Source: Carboxylicivirga marina
GTDB lineage: Bacteria > Bacteroidota > Bacteroidia > Bacteroidales > Marinilabiliaceae
Assembly: GCF_016612505.1 (NCBI RefSeq)
Contig: NZ_JAENRR010000002.1
Location: 1 to 64,000, forward strand
Direction: 5' to 3'
DNA length: 64,000 bases
This document shows, one piece after another, positions 35,066 through 42,741 of the stretch; position 1 is the first letter of the stretch; every line of letters begins with the position of its first letter. The translations under genes were made by a program, and so were the position numbers. Under the pieces are notes generated by a model. That model searched no databases. It was not told the origin of the DNA and was given only the letters and a program-made list of their open reading frames with translations.

Positions 35066-35419
35066 TTATTGGCTTAGTCTTTCTCTTAATGCACTAATCA
35101 TTCTTTCTATCTCCTGAACTTTTATCTCAAGCTCATTGAATGTATCGTCAGTGATAAAGTCTAAATCAAAACAAAGCATTAATTGAGTTTCTAACTCATA
35201 CGCTGAACCTATAGCAATGTCAAGAAAACGCCCAAACTCCTTATCTGTTCTTCGCCCAGTTCCTTCCGCAATATTTGAAGGGATTGAAACCGAAGCTCGT
35301 CGCATTTGGCTAATAAGTCCAAACTTCTCTTCTTCTGGTAAATCTTTAGCTAGTAGATAAATGTCTTTAACAAGGTGTCTGGCTTTTTGCCAAACCTTAA
35401 GTTCTCTGAAATTATGCAT
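35066..35419 (-). CDS. Four-helix-bundle (S23-type) protein, cassette 1
   Basis: The 117-residue protein begins MHNFRELKVWQKARHLVKDI and continues with the family motifs FGLISQMRRASVSIPSNIAEG, then GRFLDIAIGSAYELETQL and a last helix with IERMISALR. It belongs to the S23 four-helix-bundle family first seen in 23S rRNA intervening sequences; the diversity-generating-retroelement accessory protein Avd shares the fold. The function of stand-alone copies is unknown. Both sides carry five-unit heptamer arrays. The paralogue at 42336 is about half identical and lies in mutAB. Confidence 0.93.
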   Translation of the reverse strand: MHNFRELKVWQKARHLVKDIYLLAKDLPEEEKFGLISQMRRASVSIPSNIAEGTGRRTDKEFGRFLDIAIGSAYELETQLMLCFDLDFITDDTFNELEIKVQEIERMISALRERLSQ

Positions 35420-35424
35420 TTTAA

Positions 35425-35459
35425 GTCTTTTATCTTATGTCTTTCGTCTCGTGTCTATA
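35425..35459. repeat. Heptamer array (5 x 7 bp), right of cassette 1
   Basis: Five units in 7-bp phase: GTCTTTT, ATCTTAT, GTCTTTC, GTCTCGT, GTCTATA. Read on the other strand these are AAGAC-type units, so the array is inverted with respect to 35026-35060. It runs into the 3-prime end of the MmcQ gene by a few bases (stop at 35455). Confidence 0.78.
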
Positions 35460-35805
35460 AGTCGTTTTCTTCCCTTACTTTCTTAGTCAAACTTTTAACG
35501 ATCAATTCATAAGAGTGATCAATCAATTCTCTGATGAGATCATCTTTTAATGTACCATCAGCATATACAGAGTTCCAGTGCTTTTTGTTCATGTGCCAAC
35601 CAGGTTTAATGGCCGTATGTTTTTCACGTAGTTCAATGGCACGTTCAGGTTCACACTTCAAATTCATATAAAACTCCTTATCCAGACTGGTGAGAGCAAA
35701 CATTTTTCCAGCAACTTTAAAAACCAATGTTACTTCATCAAACGGGAACTCTTCCGTTACAGCCGGTTTGGCAATGCAATACTCTCTAAATTCTTCGATA
35801 TTCAT
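35455..35805 (-). CDS. MmcQ/YjbR-family protein
   Basis: The ATG at 35805 gives 116 residues (MNIEEFREYCIAKPAVTEEF); the frame to 35892 adds a hydrophobic stretch with no homology. PFDEVTLVFKVAGKMFAL, FYMNLKCEPERAIELRE and PGWHMNKKHWNSVY are the CyaY-like fold motifs of MmcQ/YjbR proteins. Their role is unclear despite the old DNA-binding label. The stop overlaps the edge of the heptamer array. Confidence 0.92.
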   Translation of the reverse strand: MNIEEFREYCIAKPAVTEEFPFDEVTLVFKVAGKMFALTSLDKEFYMNLKCEPERAIELREKHTAIKPGWHMNKKHWNSVYADGTLKDDLIRELIDHSYELIVKSLTKKVREENDL

Positions 35806-35901
35806 ATGATTGTGATTTAATGGTTGGAAATATAGTGAAATAGTAGAGATGAGAGTTTGTTTTAATAGCAGAAGGTGAATTTCTATCTTCAAACTTTTGC
35901 C

Positions 35902-36264
35902 TTACAAACTCGGATGAAACGCCTCATCAATGTGTTCAATGTTCCAATCGTCTCCATCAGGAATTAGTGTTACCACATCAAAGCGCACTTCGTTTTCAAT
36001 GTCCATCTCATTGATGTAAGCCTCTGTTGCTTCAACAATAAAACGAATCTTACTGTTGGTTATGGCTTCTTTTGGGTTCTCCCAACCGTCTGTGGTTCGG
36101 GTTTTAACTTCGATCACCACCAGATAATCGTCATGCAGGGCAATCAGATCAATCTCTTTATGGTTGTATTGCCAGTTGCGTTCCAATATTTCAAAACCTT
36201 TTTGCTCCAGATAGTCGGCCGCAATGGCTTCACCCGTTTTGCCCAGTTCATTGTGGTCGGCCAT
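35902..36264 (-). CDS. YraN/UPF0102 family nuclease-fold protein
   Basis: The 120-residue protein has the PD-(D/E)XK core: GEAIAADYLEQKGFEIL, NWQYNHKEIDLIALHDD, LVVIEVKTR. These are the active-site Glu, Asp and Glu-x-Lys of YraN proteins, which are implied in DNA repair or replication-related cleavage. The stop of ldcA is 3 bp upstream of its start codon, so these genes are cotranscribed. Confidence 0.93.
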   Translation of the reverse strand: MADHNELGKTGEAIAADYLEQKGFEILERNWQYNHKEIDLIALHDDYLVVIEVKTRTTDGWENPKEAITNSKIRFIVEATEAYINEMDIENEVRFDVVTLIPDGDDWNIEHIDEAFHPSL

Positions 36265-36267
36265 GGT

Positions 36268-37170
36268 TTAGAAAGTTAATTGGCAACAATCAGATGCTAC
36301 TTTCATGCTTACTCGCTTACCAAATACCAATGGCAGGTTCAGATGGTCGTGCCCTGCCGGGAAGCCCATCATCACCGGATAATCATATTCAGCAACAGCC
36401 TCCTTAACAATTTCAAAAGCCGTTTGACCATAAGGATCATCATTGTCTTTCATATCTGTAAAATCTCCTACGATTATTCCGCTAAGTTCTTTTAAGAAAC
36501 CACTAAGTTTCAGGTTTTGCATCATTCGGTCCACACTATATAAGTATTCGCCAATGTCTTCAATGAAAAGGATTTTTCCATGCGGATTTGTATCCAGAGG
36601 TGTAGCACGCAAAGCATAAATAAGAGCTAAATTACCCCCTATCAATATTCCTTCAGCTTCACCATTGCGGTTATTCTCATTTGGTTTTATCGAATAATCG
36701 GGAAATTGGCCATGTAACAAATCAAAAAGTGCTTCCATATCTTCTTCATCATCTGCTTTGTCTGGGAAGTTTTTTGGCATGGGCCCATGGATGGAAGCAA
36801 CACCTGCTTTATTTTGAAGAGCTGCATGTAGCACGGTTATATCACTATAGCCCACAAGCCACTTAGGATATTCCAGGAAATGTGTAAAGTCAATCTGGTC
36901 GATAATACGAATAGTGCCATAACCGCCGCGAGCACAAAAAATAGCATCAATTTCAGGACTGTTCAACATGTGTTGTAGGTCGGCAGCACGGTGTTCGTCA
37001 TTACCGGCAAACTGATGAAACGAATTACACACATTTTCACCAAGTACCACTTTGTAAGCTCTTTTATGAAAGAACTTTTCAGCAAAATGAATGGTTTCAG
37101 CTTCTATCTTTCCTGCCGGAGCAACTATGCCTATTGTAGAGCCTTTTTCGAGAGATTTGGGGAATATCAT
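36268..37170 (-). CDS. ldcA: LD-carboxypeptidase (S66, murein tetrapeptide recycling)
   Basis: The 300-residue cytoplasmic protein shows the S66 triad: nucleophile Ser109 in VGYSDITVL, Glu204 in FIEDIGEYLYSVDRM and His274 in FPAGHDHLNLP. GTIGIVAPAG-like opening and CARGGYGTIRIID are typical. It removes the terminal D-Ala from recycled murein tetrapeptides. It leads the operon with yraN (3 bp gap). Confidence 0.92.
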   Translation of the reverse strand: MIFPKSLEKGSTIGIVAPAGKIEAETIHFAEKFFHKRAYKVVLGENVCNSFHQFAGNDEHRAADLQHMLNSPEIDAIFCARGGYGTIRIIDQIDFTHFLEYPKWLVGYSDITVLHAALQNKAGVASIHGPMPKNFPDKADDEEDMEALFDLLHGQFPDYSIKPNENNRNGEAEGILIGGNLALIYALRATPLDTNPHGKILFIEDIGEYLYSVDRMMQNLKLSGFLKELSGIIVGDFTDMKDNDDPYGQTAFEIVKEAVAEYDYPVMMGFPAGHDHLNLPLVFGKRVSMKVASDCCQLTF

Positions 37171-37175
37171 AACAG

Positions 37176-37210
37176 AAGTATCAAGATTTAAGATAAAAGT
37201 ATCAAGATAA
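37176..37210. repeat. Heptamer array (5 x 7 bp), left half of an empty pair
   Basis: Units AAGTATC, AAGATTT, AAGATAA, AAGTATC, AAGATAA in exact phase. An inverted five-unit array follows after 26 bp (37237-37271), with no gene between. It lies between ldcA and metG. Confidence 0.8.
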
Positions 37211-37236
37211 TCTCTAAAACGAAAATCGTGTTGTGC

Positions 37237-37271
37237 CTTGATGCTTAAATCTTATGTCTTTTATCGTACTT
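37237..37271. repeat. Heptamer array (5 x 7 bp), right half of an empty pair
   Basis: Units CTTGATG, CTTAAAT, CTTATGT, CTTTTAT, CGTACTT in exact phase, inverted with respect to the array at 37176-37210. The metG -7 box begins 21 bp downstream, so the array may also touch the promoter. Confidence 0.75.
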
Positions 37272-37291
37272 CTATAATAAATTACTTTGCA

Positions 37292-37299
37292 TATCTTTG
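37292..37299 (+). promoter_or_regulatory. Probable -7 box of metG
   Basis: TATCTTTG followed by CGC fits TAnnTTTG 63 bp before the ATG. No TTG lies at the expected upstream spacing, where the heptamer array ends. Confidence 0.5.
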
Positions 37300-37361
37300 C
37301 GCAATTAAAATAAACCATAGAATATCGGGTTCTCAACGAACCAAAAAATAATTCAAGCAGA

Positions 37362-39404
37362 ATGAAGCAAGCCGGAGATTTTAAAAGAACGTTGGTAACC
37401 ACTGCGTTGCCCTATGCCAATGGTCCTGTTCATATTGGTCACTTAGCGGGTGTATATGTCCCAGCTGATATTTATGTGCGTTACCTTCGATTAAAAAAGG
37501 AAGATGTTGTATTGATTGGAGGATCAGATGAGCATGGTGTACCCATTACATTAAAGGCTAAAAATGAAGGTATCACGCCACAAGATGTGGTGGATAAATT
37601 TCATGGCATCATCAAAGATTCTTTTGAGAAATTCGGTATCTCATTTGATGTGTATTCGCGCACCACAAGCAAAACACATTACGAAACAGCTTCAGAGTTT
37701 TTTAAGACCCTCTACGACAAAGGCGAGTTTATTGAGAAGGAATCGGAACAGTATTACGATGAAGAAGCTAAGCAGTTCTTGGCCGATCGCTACATTACTG
37801 GTACTTGCCCACATTGTAAAAGCGAAGGCGCTTATGGCGACCAGTGCGAAAGCTGTGGGACTTCATTAAATGCTACTGACTTGATTGACCCACGTTCGGT
37901 TGTTTCTGGTAGTAAGCCTGTTGTAAAATCAACGAAACACTGGTACCTACCTTTGGATAAGCACGAGCCATTTTTAAAAGAATGGATTCTCGACGGACAT
38001 AAAGAATGGAAATCGAATGTATACGGTCAGTGTAAGTCATGGATTGACCTTGGATTACAGCCACGTGCCGTAAGTCGTGATTTAGACTGGGGTGTGCCTG
38101 TTCCTGTTGAAGGTGCTGATGGCAAAGTGCTTTACGTATGGTTTGATGCGCCTATTGGTTATATTTCGGCTACAAAAGAATTAACGCCTGAGTGGGAAAA
38201 GTACTGGAAGAGTGAAGACTCGCGTATGTTACATTTTATTGGAAAAGATAACATCGTGTTCCACTGTATCGTGTTCCCATCGATGTTGAAGGCTGAGGGA
38301 AGCTACATCTTACCAGAGAATGTACCAGCTAACGAATTCTTAAACCTTGAAGGTGATAAGATTTCAACTTCACGTAACTGGGCTGTGTGGTTGCATGAGT
38401 ATTTGGTAGACTTTAAAGATAAGCAGGATGTATTGCGTTATACTTTAACGGCCAATGCACCTGAAACAAAAGACAACGATTTTACCTGGAAGGACTTTCA
38501 GGCACGTAACAACAACGAGTTAGTAGCTATTTTAGGTAACTTCGTCAATCGCGCCATTGTATTAACACACAAGTATTACGATGGAGCTGTTCCGGCACAG
38601 GGTGAATTAACCGACTACGACAAGGAAACCTTAAATGAGATTCCTGCTTTAGTTAAGAAAGTAGAAGATGCTTTAGACAACTTCAAGTTCCGTGAAGCTG
38701 TGAAAGAAGCCATCAATCTATCGCGTTTAGGTAATAAGTACCTGGCCGATATGGAGCCGTGGAAACTTATGAAGACCGACCCGGAGCGAGTGAAAACCAT
38801 TATGAATATTGCGCTACAGATTACGGCAAATGTTTCTATTTTGATTGAACCTTTCTTGCCATTTACCGCTAAGAAGATGCAGACCATGCTAAATCTGGGA
38901 GGCTTAACATGGGCCGATTCTGGTAAATTGGATTTCTTGGCTGAAGGTCACATGGTAAACAAACCTGAGTTGTTGTTCGAAAAAATCGAAGATGAAACCA
39001 TTCAGAGTCAATTGGATAAATTAGAGCAAACTAAGATTGATAATGAAGCAGCTAATAAAACTGCAGCTCCTGCCAAAGAAAACATTGAGTTTGATGATTT
39101 CGTGAAGATGGATATCCGTGTTGGAACCATTGTTGAGGCTGAGAAAGTGGCTAAGACGAAGAAGTTACTCCAGTTGAAAGTAGATACTGGTATCGATCAG
39201 CGCACTGTTGTATCGGGTATTGCCGAGTTCTTTAAACCTGAAGATATTATTGGCAAACAAGTGAGTATATTGGTGAATCTGGCTCCTCGTAAAATCCGTG
39301 GAATCGAATCACAAGGCATGATTTTAATGGCTGAAGATGCGACAGGGAAGTTAGAATTTGTTGCACCTGCTAATGCGGTTAAAGAAGGATCAGAAGTAAG
39401 GTAG
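37362..39404 (+). CDS. metG: Methionyl-tRNA synthetase
   Basis: The 680-residue enzyme charges tRNA-Met. The class I HIGH motif is at VHIGH near residue 22, the KMSKS loop reads DKISTSRNW, and a zinc knuckle is [18 protein letters not shown]. After the anticodon-binding helices (about 400-550) comes the C-terminal EMAP/tRNA-binding domain ([22 protein letters not shown] to the end), which dimerises the enzyme. Length and domain order are normal. Confidence 0.98.
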   Translation: MKQAGDFKRTLVTTALPYANGPVHIGHLAGVYVPADIYVRYLRLKKEDVVLIGGSDEHGVPITLKAKNEGITPQDVVDKFHGIIKDSFEKFGISFDVYSRTTSKTHYETASEFFKTLYDKGEFIEKESEQYYDEEAKQFLADRYITGTCPHCKSEGAYGDQCESCGTSLNATDLIDPRSVVSGSKPVVKSTKHWYLPLDKHEPFLKEWILDGHKEWKSNVYGQCKSWIDLGLQPRAVSRDLDWGVPVPVEGADGKVLYVWFDAPIGYISATKELTPEWEKYWKSEDSRMLHFIGKDNIVFHCIVFPSMLKAEGSYILPENVPANEFLNLEGDKISTSRNWAVWLHEYLVDFKDKQDVLRYTLTANAPETKDNDFTWKDFQARNNNELVAILGNFVNRAIVLTHKYYDGAVPAQGELTDYDKETLNEIPALVKKVEDALDNFKFREAVKEAINLSRLGNKYLADMEPWKLMKTDPERVKTIMNIALQITANVSILIEPFLPFTAKKMQTMLNLGGLTWADSGKLDFLAEGHMVNKPELLFEKIEDETIQSQLDKLEQTKIDNEAANKTAAPAKENIEFDDFVKMDIRVGTIVEAEKVAKTKKLLQLKVDTGIDQRTVVSGIAEFFKPEDIIGKQVSILVNLAPRKIRGIESQGMILMAEDATGKLEFVAPANAVKEGSEVR

Positions 39405-39761
39405 AGAAGACGTGTGACAGAGGACGGAAGGCGGATGATGAACGAAATATTTAGCACGAAGTTTGCAGTCCGAATAAAATATAGAATCGTATCTTTTTAG
39501 GTGCGATTTTTTTATTTGAACGCATAATCGCAAAGGCACCGAGTTTTATAAATGCAATTGAATTGATTGATATTCTACCAATTGCAATAAGGCCTTCAAC
39601 ACTTATATGAGGTTCTCTACAATAAAAAAAACTCTGCGTCTCAGCGTTAAGTTTAATTCGTCATGTAAATCAACTCACCTCTCTTGGCCCTTCTTAAATT
39701 AGCTTTGCGTCTCTGTGTTTATTCACGTAACTTGCACTGCGCAAAAAACAACCTGCATTAT
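39405..39761. other. Intergenic region with repeat fragments
   Basis: There is no gene. Fragments of dispersed text are seen: CGCAAAGGCACCGAG (39529-39543), ACTCTGCGTCTCAGCG (about 39631-39646), a CACCTCTCTTGGCCCTTCTT block (39677-39696, a relative of the GGGGAGG repeats) and TTTGCGTCTCTGTGTTTATT. These recur in Bacteroidota intergenic DNA; their role is not known. Confidence 0.5.
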
Positions 39762-40211
39762 ATGTATCTAAAATATATTCTTACTGGCATTGCATTAATA
39801 ATAGGTGGTTTATTGGCGGTGCAAGGCAGCATCAATTCGCAACTGGGTGGTATTTTAAAAAGTCCTACACAGGCTGCTTTTGTCAGTTTCTTCGTTGGCA
39901 CAATTACTTTGTTTGCATTAAACATAGTTATGCGAACCGAATTACCATCGAAAGCTTTGATTGCTGAAATGCCTTTATATCTTTTTATTGGCGGCATCAT
40001 AGGCGCCATCTATGTCAGTTCAGCCATTATCCTTATTCCTAAAATTGGAGTTGCAACCATGTTAGGTGCATCCATTGGTGGTCAGATGATTGTAGCTTCG
40101 GTCATTGATCATTACGGACTCTTTAATGTGGCCGTTCACGCAGTATCTCCAGGTCGAATTATTGGTATTGTTTTGTTGATTATTGGCGTTTTACTAGTCC
40201 AACGATTTTAA
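39762..40211 (+). CDS. DMT-superfamily YdcZ/DUF606-type membrane protein
   Basis: I start at 39762 (MYLKYILTGIALIIGG, 149 residues); the open frame to 39684 covers repeat DNA. The protein has about five helices, with GGLLAVQGSINSQLG near the start and PKIGVATMLGASIGGQM in the middle, as in the DUF606/YdcZ family of small drug/metabolite-type transporters. Half-size members are thought to dimerise. The substrate is unknown. Confidence 0.88.
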   Translation: MYLKYILTGIALIIGGLLAVQGSINSQLGGILKSPTQAAFVSFFVGTITLFALNIVMRTELPSKALIAEMPLYLFIGGIIGAIYVSSAIILIPKIGVATMLGASIGGQMIVASVIDHYGLFNVAVHAVSPGRIIGIVLLIIGVLLVQRF

Positions 40212-40371
40212 TTTATTAGAGAAATTTAGCGTTAATAACTAACTGAGTAAGTACAAGTTGGAGCATGTAATACATGTCATGCATGAAGATACTTGCATAT
40301 GTTATTGATTATCATGCTTTACAACACTATTAAAAACAGTTAAAATATCTATTTAATATCAACAAAAGGTT

Positions 40372-40379
40372 TATTTTTG
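40372..40379 (+). promoter_or_regulatory. Probable -7 box of mutA
   Basis: TATTTTTG followed by CGCC fits TAnnTTTG, 29 bp before the mutA ATG. No clear TTG is seen at -33. Confidence 0.5.
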
Positions 40380-40407
40380 CGCCTTGGAAAAAACAAACAG
40401 TTACATT

Positions 40408-42279
40408 ATGGCAGATAAAACAAATCAACTGTTATTTAGTGATTTTCCGAAAGTATCTACTCAAGAGTGGATGGATAAAATCACGGCAGACCTAAAGGGA
40501 GCAGACTTTGAGAAAAAGCTGGTATGGAGAACCAATGAAGGATTCAACGTACAGCCTTTCTATCGTTCTGAAGACCTTGAATCATTAACCTATCTTGAAA
40601 GCCAGCCTGGCGAGTTCCCGTATGTTCGCGGTAACAATGCTAAGTCGAACAAATGGTTCGTACGTCAGGATATCGTTGTAAAAGACGTAAAAGCGGCCAA
40701 CGAAAAAGCATTAACTGTCCTTACCAAAGGTGTTGACAGTATCGGATTTGTTATTGAAGACAAAGCGCTAATTTCAGAAGCTAACATTGAGGCTTTATTA
40801 AAGAACATTATTTCTGACGATGTAGAAATTAACTTCAACGCTTGTTGCGGAAACAAGGAGTTAGTGGATGCTGTTGTTGCTGTTCTTAACAAGATGAACC
40901 GTACACATGCTGAGGTTAAGGGTTCTATCAACTTTGACCCGATTGGTGATTTAACCATCAATGGAAAAGCATGTTGCGAAACTGAAAAAGCGCTAGACAA
41001 AGTTAAAGAAGTGGCCGAAGTAGCTAAGAACTTTCCACAGTTTAAAACTGTAGGTGTTAATGCTCGTCATTTCAACAACGCCGGTGCATCTATCGTGCAG
41101 GAGTTAGCTTTCGGCTTGGCTATGGGTAATGAGTACTTAACGCAGTTAACTGAGCGTGGCATGGCTATTAACGATGTAGCAGCCAACATTAAGTTTAACT
41201 TGGGTGTAAGTGGTAATTACTTTATGGAAATTGCTAAACTACGTGCTGGTCGTATGTTATGGGCTAAAATTGTTGAAGCTTATAAACCAACTGGTGTTGA
41301 GGTTTGCAAGATGCATGTTCATTCTGAAACTTCAGACTGGAACAAGACTATTTTCGATCCAAACGTAAACATGCTTCGTACTCAAACTGAGGCAATGTCT
41401 GCTACTTTAGGTGGAACGCAGTCGTTAACTGTTCAGCCATACGATACTTTATATAAAGAGTCGGATGATATTTCAGAGCGTATTGCACGTAACCAACAGT
41501 TATTGTTGAAAGAAGAATCTCACTTCGAAAAGATTGTAGACCCATCAGCGGGTTCATATTATATCGAAAACCTTACAAATAGCATGGCTGAGGAAGCTTG
41601 GGCATTATTTGTTGAGGTAGAAGACAAAGGTGGTTTTATTGCTGCAATGAAAGAAGGCTTTATTCAAGGTCTTGTGAAAGAAACAGCTGAAAAACGTCGT
41701 AAAGCCGTTGCTACTCGTCGCGAAAACCTATTAGGAACAAACCAGTTCCCTAATACAGGTGAAATTATCTCTGATGTTATCGATGCTAAGAAATTAGTTA
41801 AGTCGGCTTGTTGTTGTGGTGAAGGAAAAGAAGTTGAACCAATCAACTTGTTCCGCGGTGCTCAGGATTTTGAAGAGCTACGTTTAGCAACTGAGAATGC
41901 AACGAAGCGTCCAAAAGTATTTATGTTGACATACGGAAACTTAGCCATGCGTTTAGCACGCTCTCAGTTTTCGGGTAACTTCTTCGGATGTGCTGGTTAC
42001 GAAATTCAGGATAACCTAGGTTTCGAAACTATCGAGGCTGGTGTTGAAGCAGCTAAAGCAGCTAATGCCGACATCGTTGTACTTTGTAGTGCCGATGACG
42101 AATATGCTGAAGCAGCTCCAAAAGCTAAGGAATTATTAGGCGATACGCCATTAGTAATTGCAGGAGCTCCTGCTTGTGCCGATGAGCTAAAAGCGAAAGG
42201 TATCACCAACTTTGTGAATGTTCGTTCAAATGTATTGGAGACATTGCAAGGCTTTAACGAGATGGTTCTAGAAAAATAG
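40408..42279 (+). CDS. mutA: Methylmalonyl-CoA mutase small subunit
   Basis: The ATG at 40408 (MADKTNQLLFSDFPKVSTQEW, 623 residues) is preferred to a TTG 24 bases upstream. The TIM-barrel half has HSETSDWNKT, GGTQSLTVQPYD, ARNQQLLLKEESH and DPSAGSYYIE; the C-terminal cobalamin-like domain lacks DxHxxG, as in known small subunits, which do not bind B12. With MutB it interconverts succinyl-CoA and methylmalonyl-CoA. The large-subunit gene normally follows at once; here a four-helix-bundle gene and two heptamer arrays (463 bp) intervene. The stop TAG forms the first bases of the left array. Confidence 0.96.
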   Translation: MADKTNQLLFSDFPKVSTQEWMDKITADLKGADFEKKLVWRTNEGFNVQPFYRSEDLESLTYLESQPGEFPYVRGNNAKSNKWFVRQDIVVKDVKAANEKALTVLTKGVDSIGFVIEDKALISEANIEALLKNIISDDVEINFNACCGNKELVDAVVAVLNKMNRTHAEVKGSINFDPIGDLTINGKACCETEKALDKVKEVAEVAKNFPQFKTVGVNARHFNNAGASIVQELAFGLAMGNEYLTQLTERGMAINDVAANIKFNLGVSGNYFMEIAKLRAGRMLWAKIVEAYKPTGVEVCKMHVHSETSDWNKTIFDPNVNMLRTQTEAMSATLGGTQSLTVQPYDTLYKESDDISERIARNQQLLLKEESHFEKIVDPSAGSYYIENLTNSMAEEAWALFVEVEDKGGFIAAMKEGFIQGLVKETAEKRRKAVATRRENLLGTNQFPNTGEIISDVIDAKKLVKSACCCGEGKEVEPINLFRGAQDFEELRLATENATKRPKVFMLTYGNLAMRLARSQFSGNFFGCAGYEIQDNLGFETIEAGVEAAKAANADIVVLCSADDEYAEAAPKAKELLGDTPLVIAGAPACADELKAKGITNFVNVRSNVLETLQGFNEMVLEK

Positions 42280-42311
42280 ACTTTGAGACTATAGACTTTT
42301 AGACTTAAGAC
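42277..42311. repeat. Heptamer-like array, left of cassette 2
   Basis: AGAC recurs at 42278, 42286, 42293, 42301 and 42308 (7-8 bp steps): TAGACTT, TGAGACT, ATAGACT, TTTAGAC, TTAAGAC. It begins with the mutA stop codon. Confidence 0.7.
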
Positions 42312-42335
42312 CATTGAAAGAATAATTGATTAGCA

Positions 42336-42707
42336 ATGAAAAGGAAGCATAACTTTAAGGAATTACAGATTTGGCAGAAAGGTAGAGCTCTTGTGAAAGA
42401 CATCTATCAGCTTACATCTAAATTTCCTAAATCCGAACTGTATGGATTAGTGAGCCAAATGAGGCGTGCTTCAATATCAATTCCTTCTAATATTGCTGAA
42501 GGTTCTGGTAGGAAAACGAGTAAGGAGTTTAGTCGTTTCCTGGAGATTGCTTATAGTTCAGCTTTAGAGCTTGAAACACAGTTATATCTTTCTTTTGATC
42601 TTACGTTTATCTCAGAATCTACTTTAGATGAATATCTAAATAAAATTGATGAAGTTCAAAAGATGATTTCTTCATTTGACAGTAAAATTCTGGCAGATAA
42701 TATCTAA
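42336..42707 (+). CDS. Four-helix-bundle (S23-type) protein, cassette 2, inside mutAB
   Basis: The 123-residue protein begins MKRKHNFKELQIWQKGRAL and has YGLVSQMRRASISIPSNIAEG, FSRFLEIAYSSALELETQLY and a closing IDEVQKMISSF helix, the S23 four-helix-bundle signature. It is closely related to the copy at 35066. It sits between the two subunit genes of methylmalonyl-CoA mutase, in the same direction, with heptamer-like arrays on both sides in opposite orientation. It should be cotranscribed with mutA and mutB. No metabolic role is expected; insertion as a cassette is the simplest reading. Confidence 0.93.
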   Translation: MKRKHNFKELQIWQKGRALVKDIYQLTSKFPKSELYGLVSQMRRASISIPSNIAEGSGRKTSKEFSRFLEIAYSSALELETQLYLSFDLTFISESTLDEYLNKIDEVQKMISSFDSKILADNI

Positions 42708-42741
42708 TCGTCTATTGTCTAAACATCTAAAAATCTAAAAA
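42703..42741. repeat. Heptamer-like array, right of cassette 2
   Basis: TCTA recurs at 42703, 42711, 42718, 42726 and 42734 (7-8 bp steps). It overlaps the stop of the four-helix-bundle gene and ends at the mutB ATG. It is inverted relative to the left array (TAGA/TCTA). Confidence 0.7.

Noticed and set aside
35026-35459. CRISPR or ordinary microsatellite
   Set aside because: Units of 7 bp without spacers rule out CRISPR; unit sequences vary while phase is kept, which is unlike a simple slippage microsatellite.
37564-37869. 101-codon frame inside metG
   Set aside because: Shadow frame on the same strand as a full-length methionyl-tRNA synthetase.
40384-40407. TTG start for mutA
   Set aside because: ATG at 40408 begins the conserved N-terminus and has better spacing from the -7 box.
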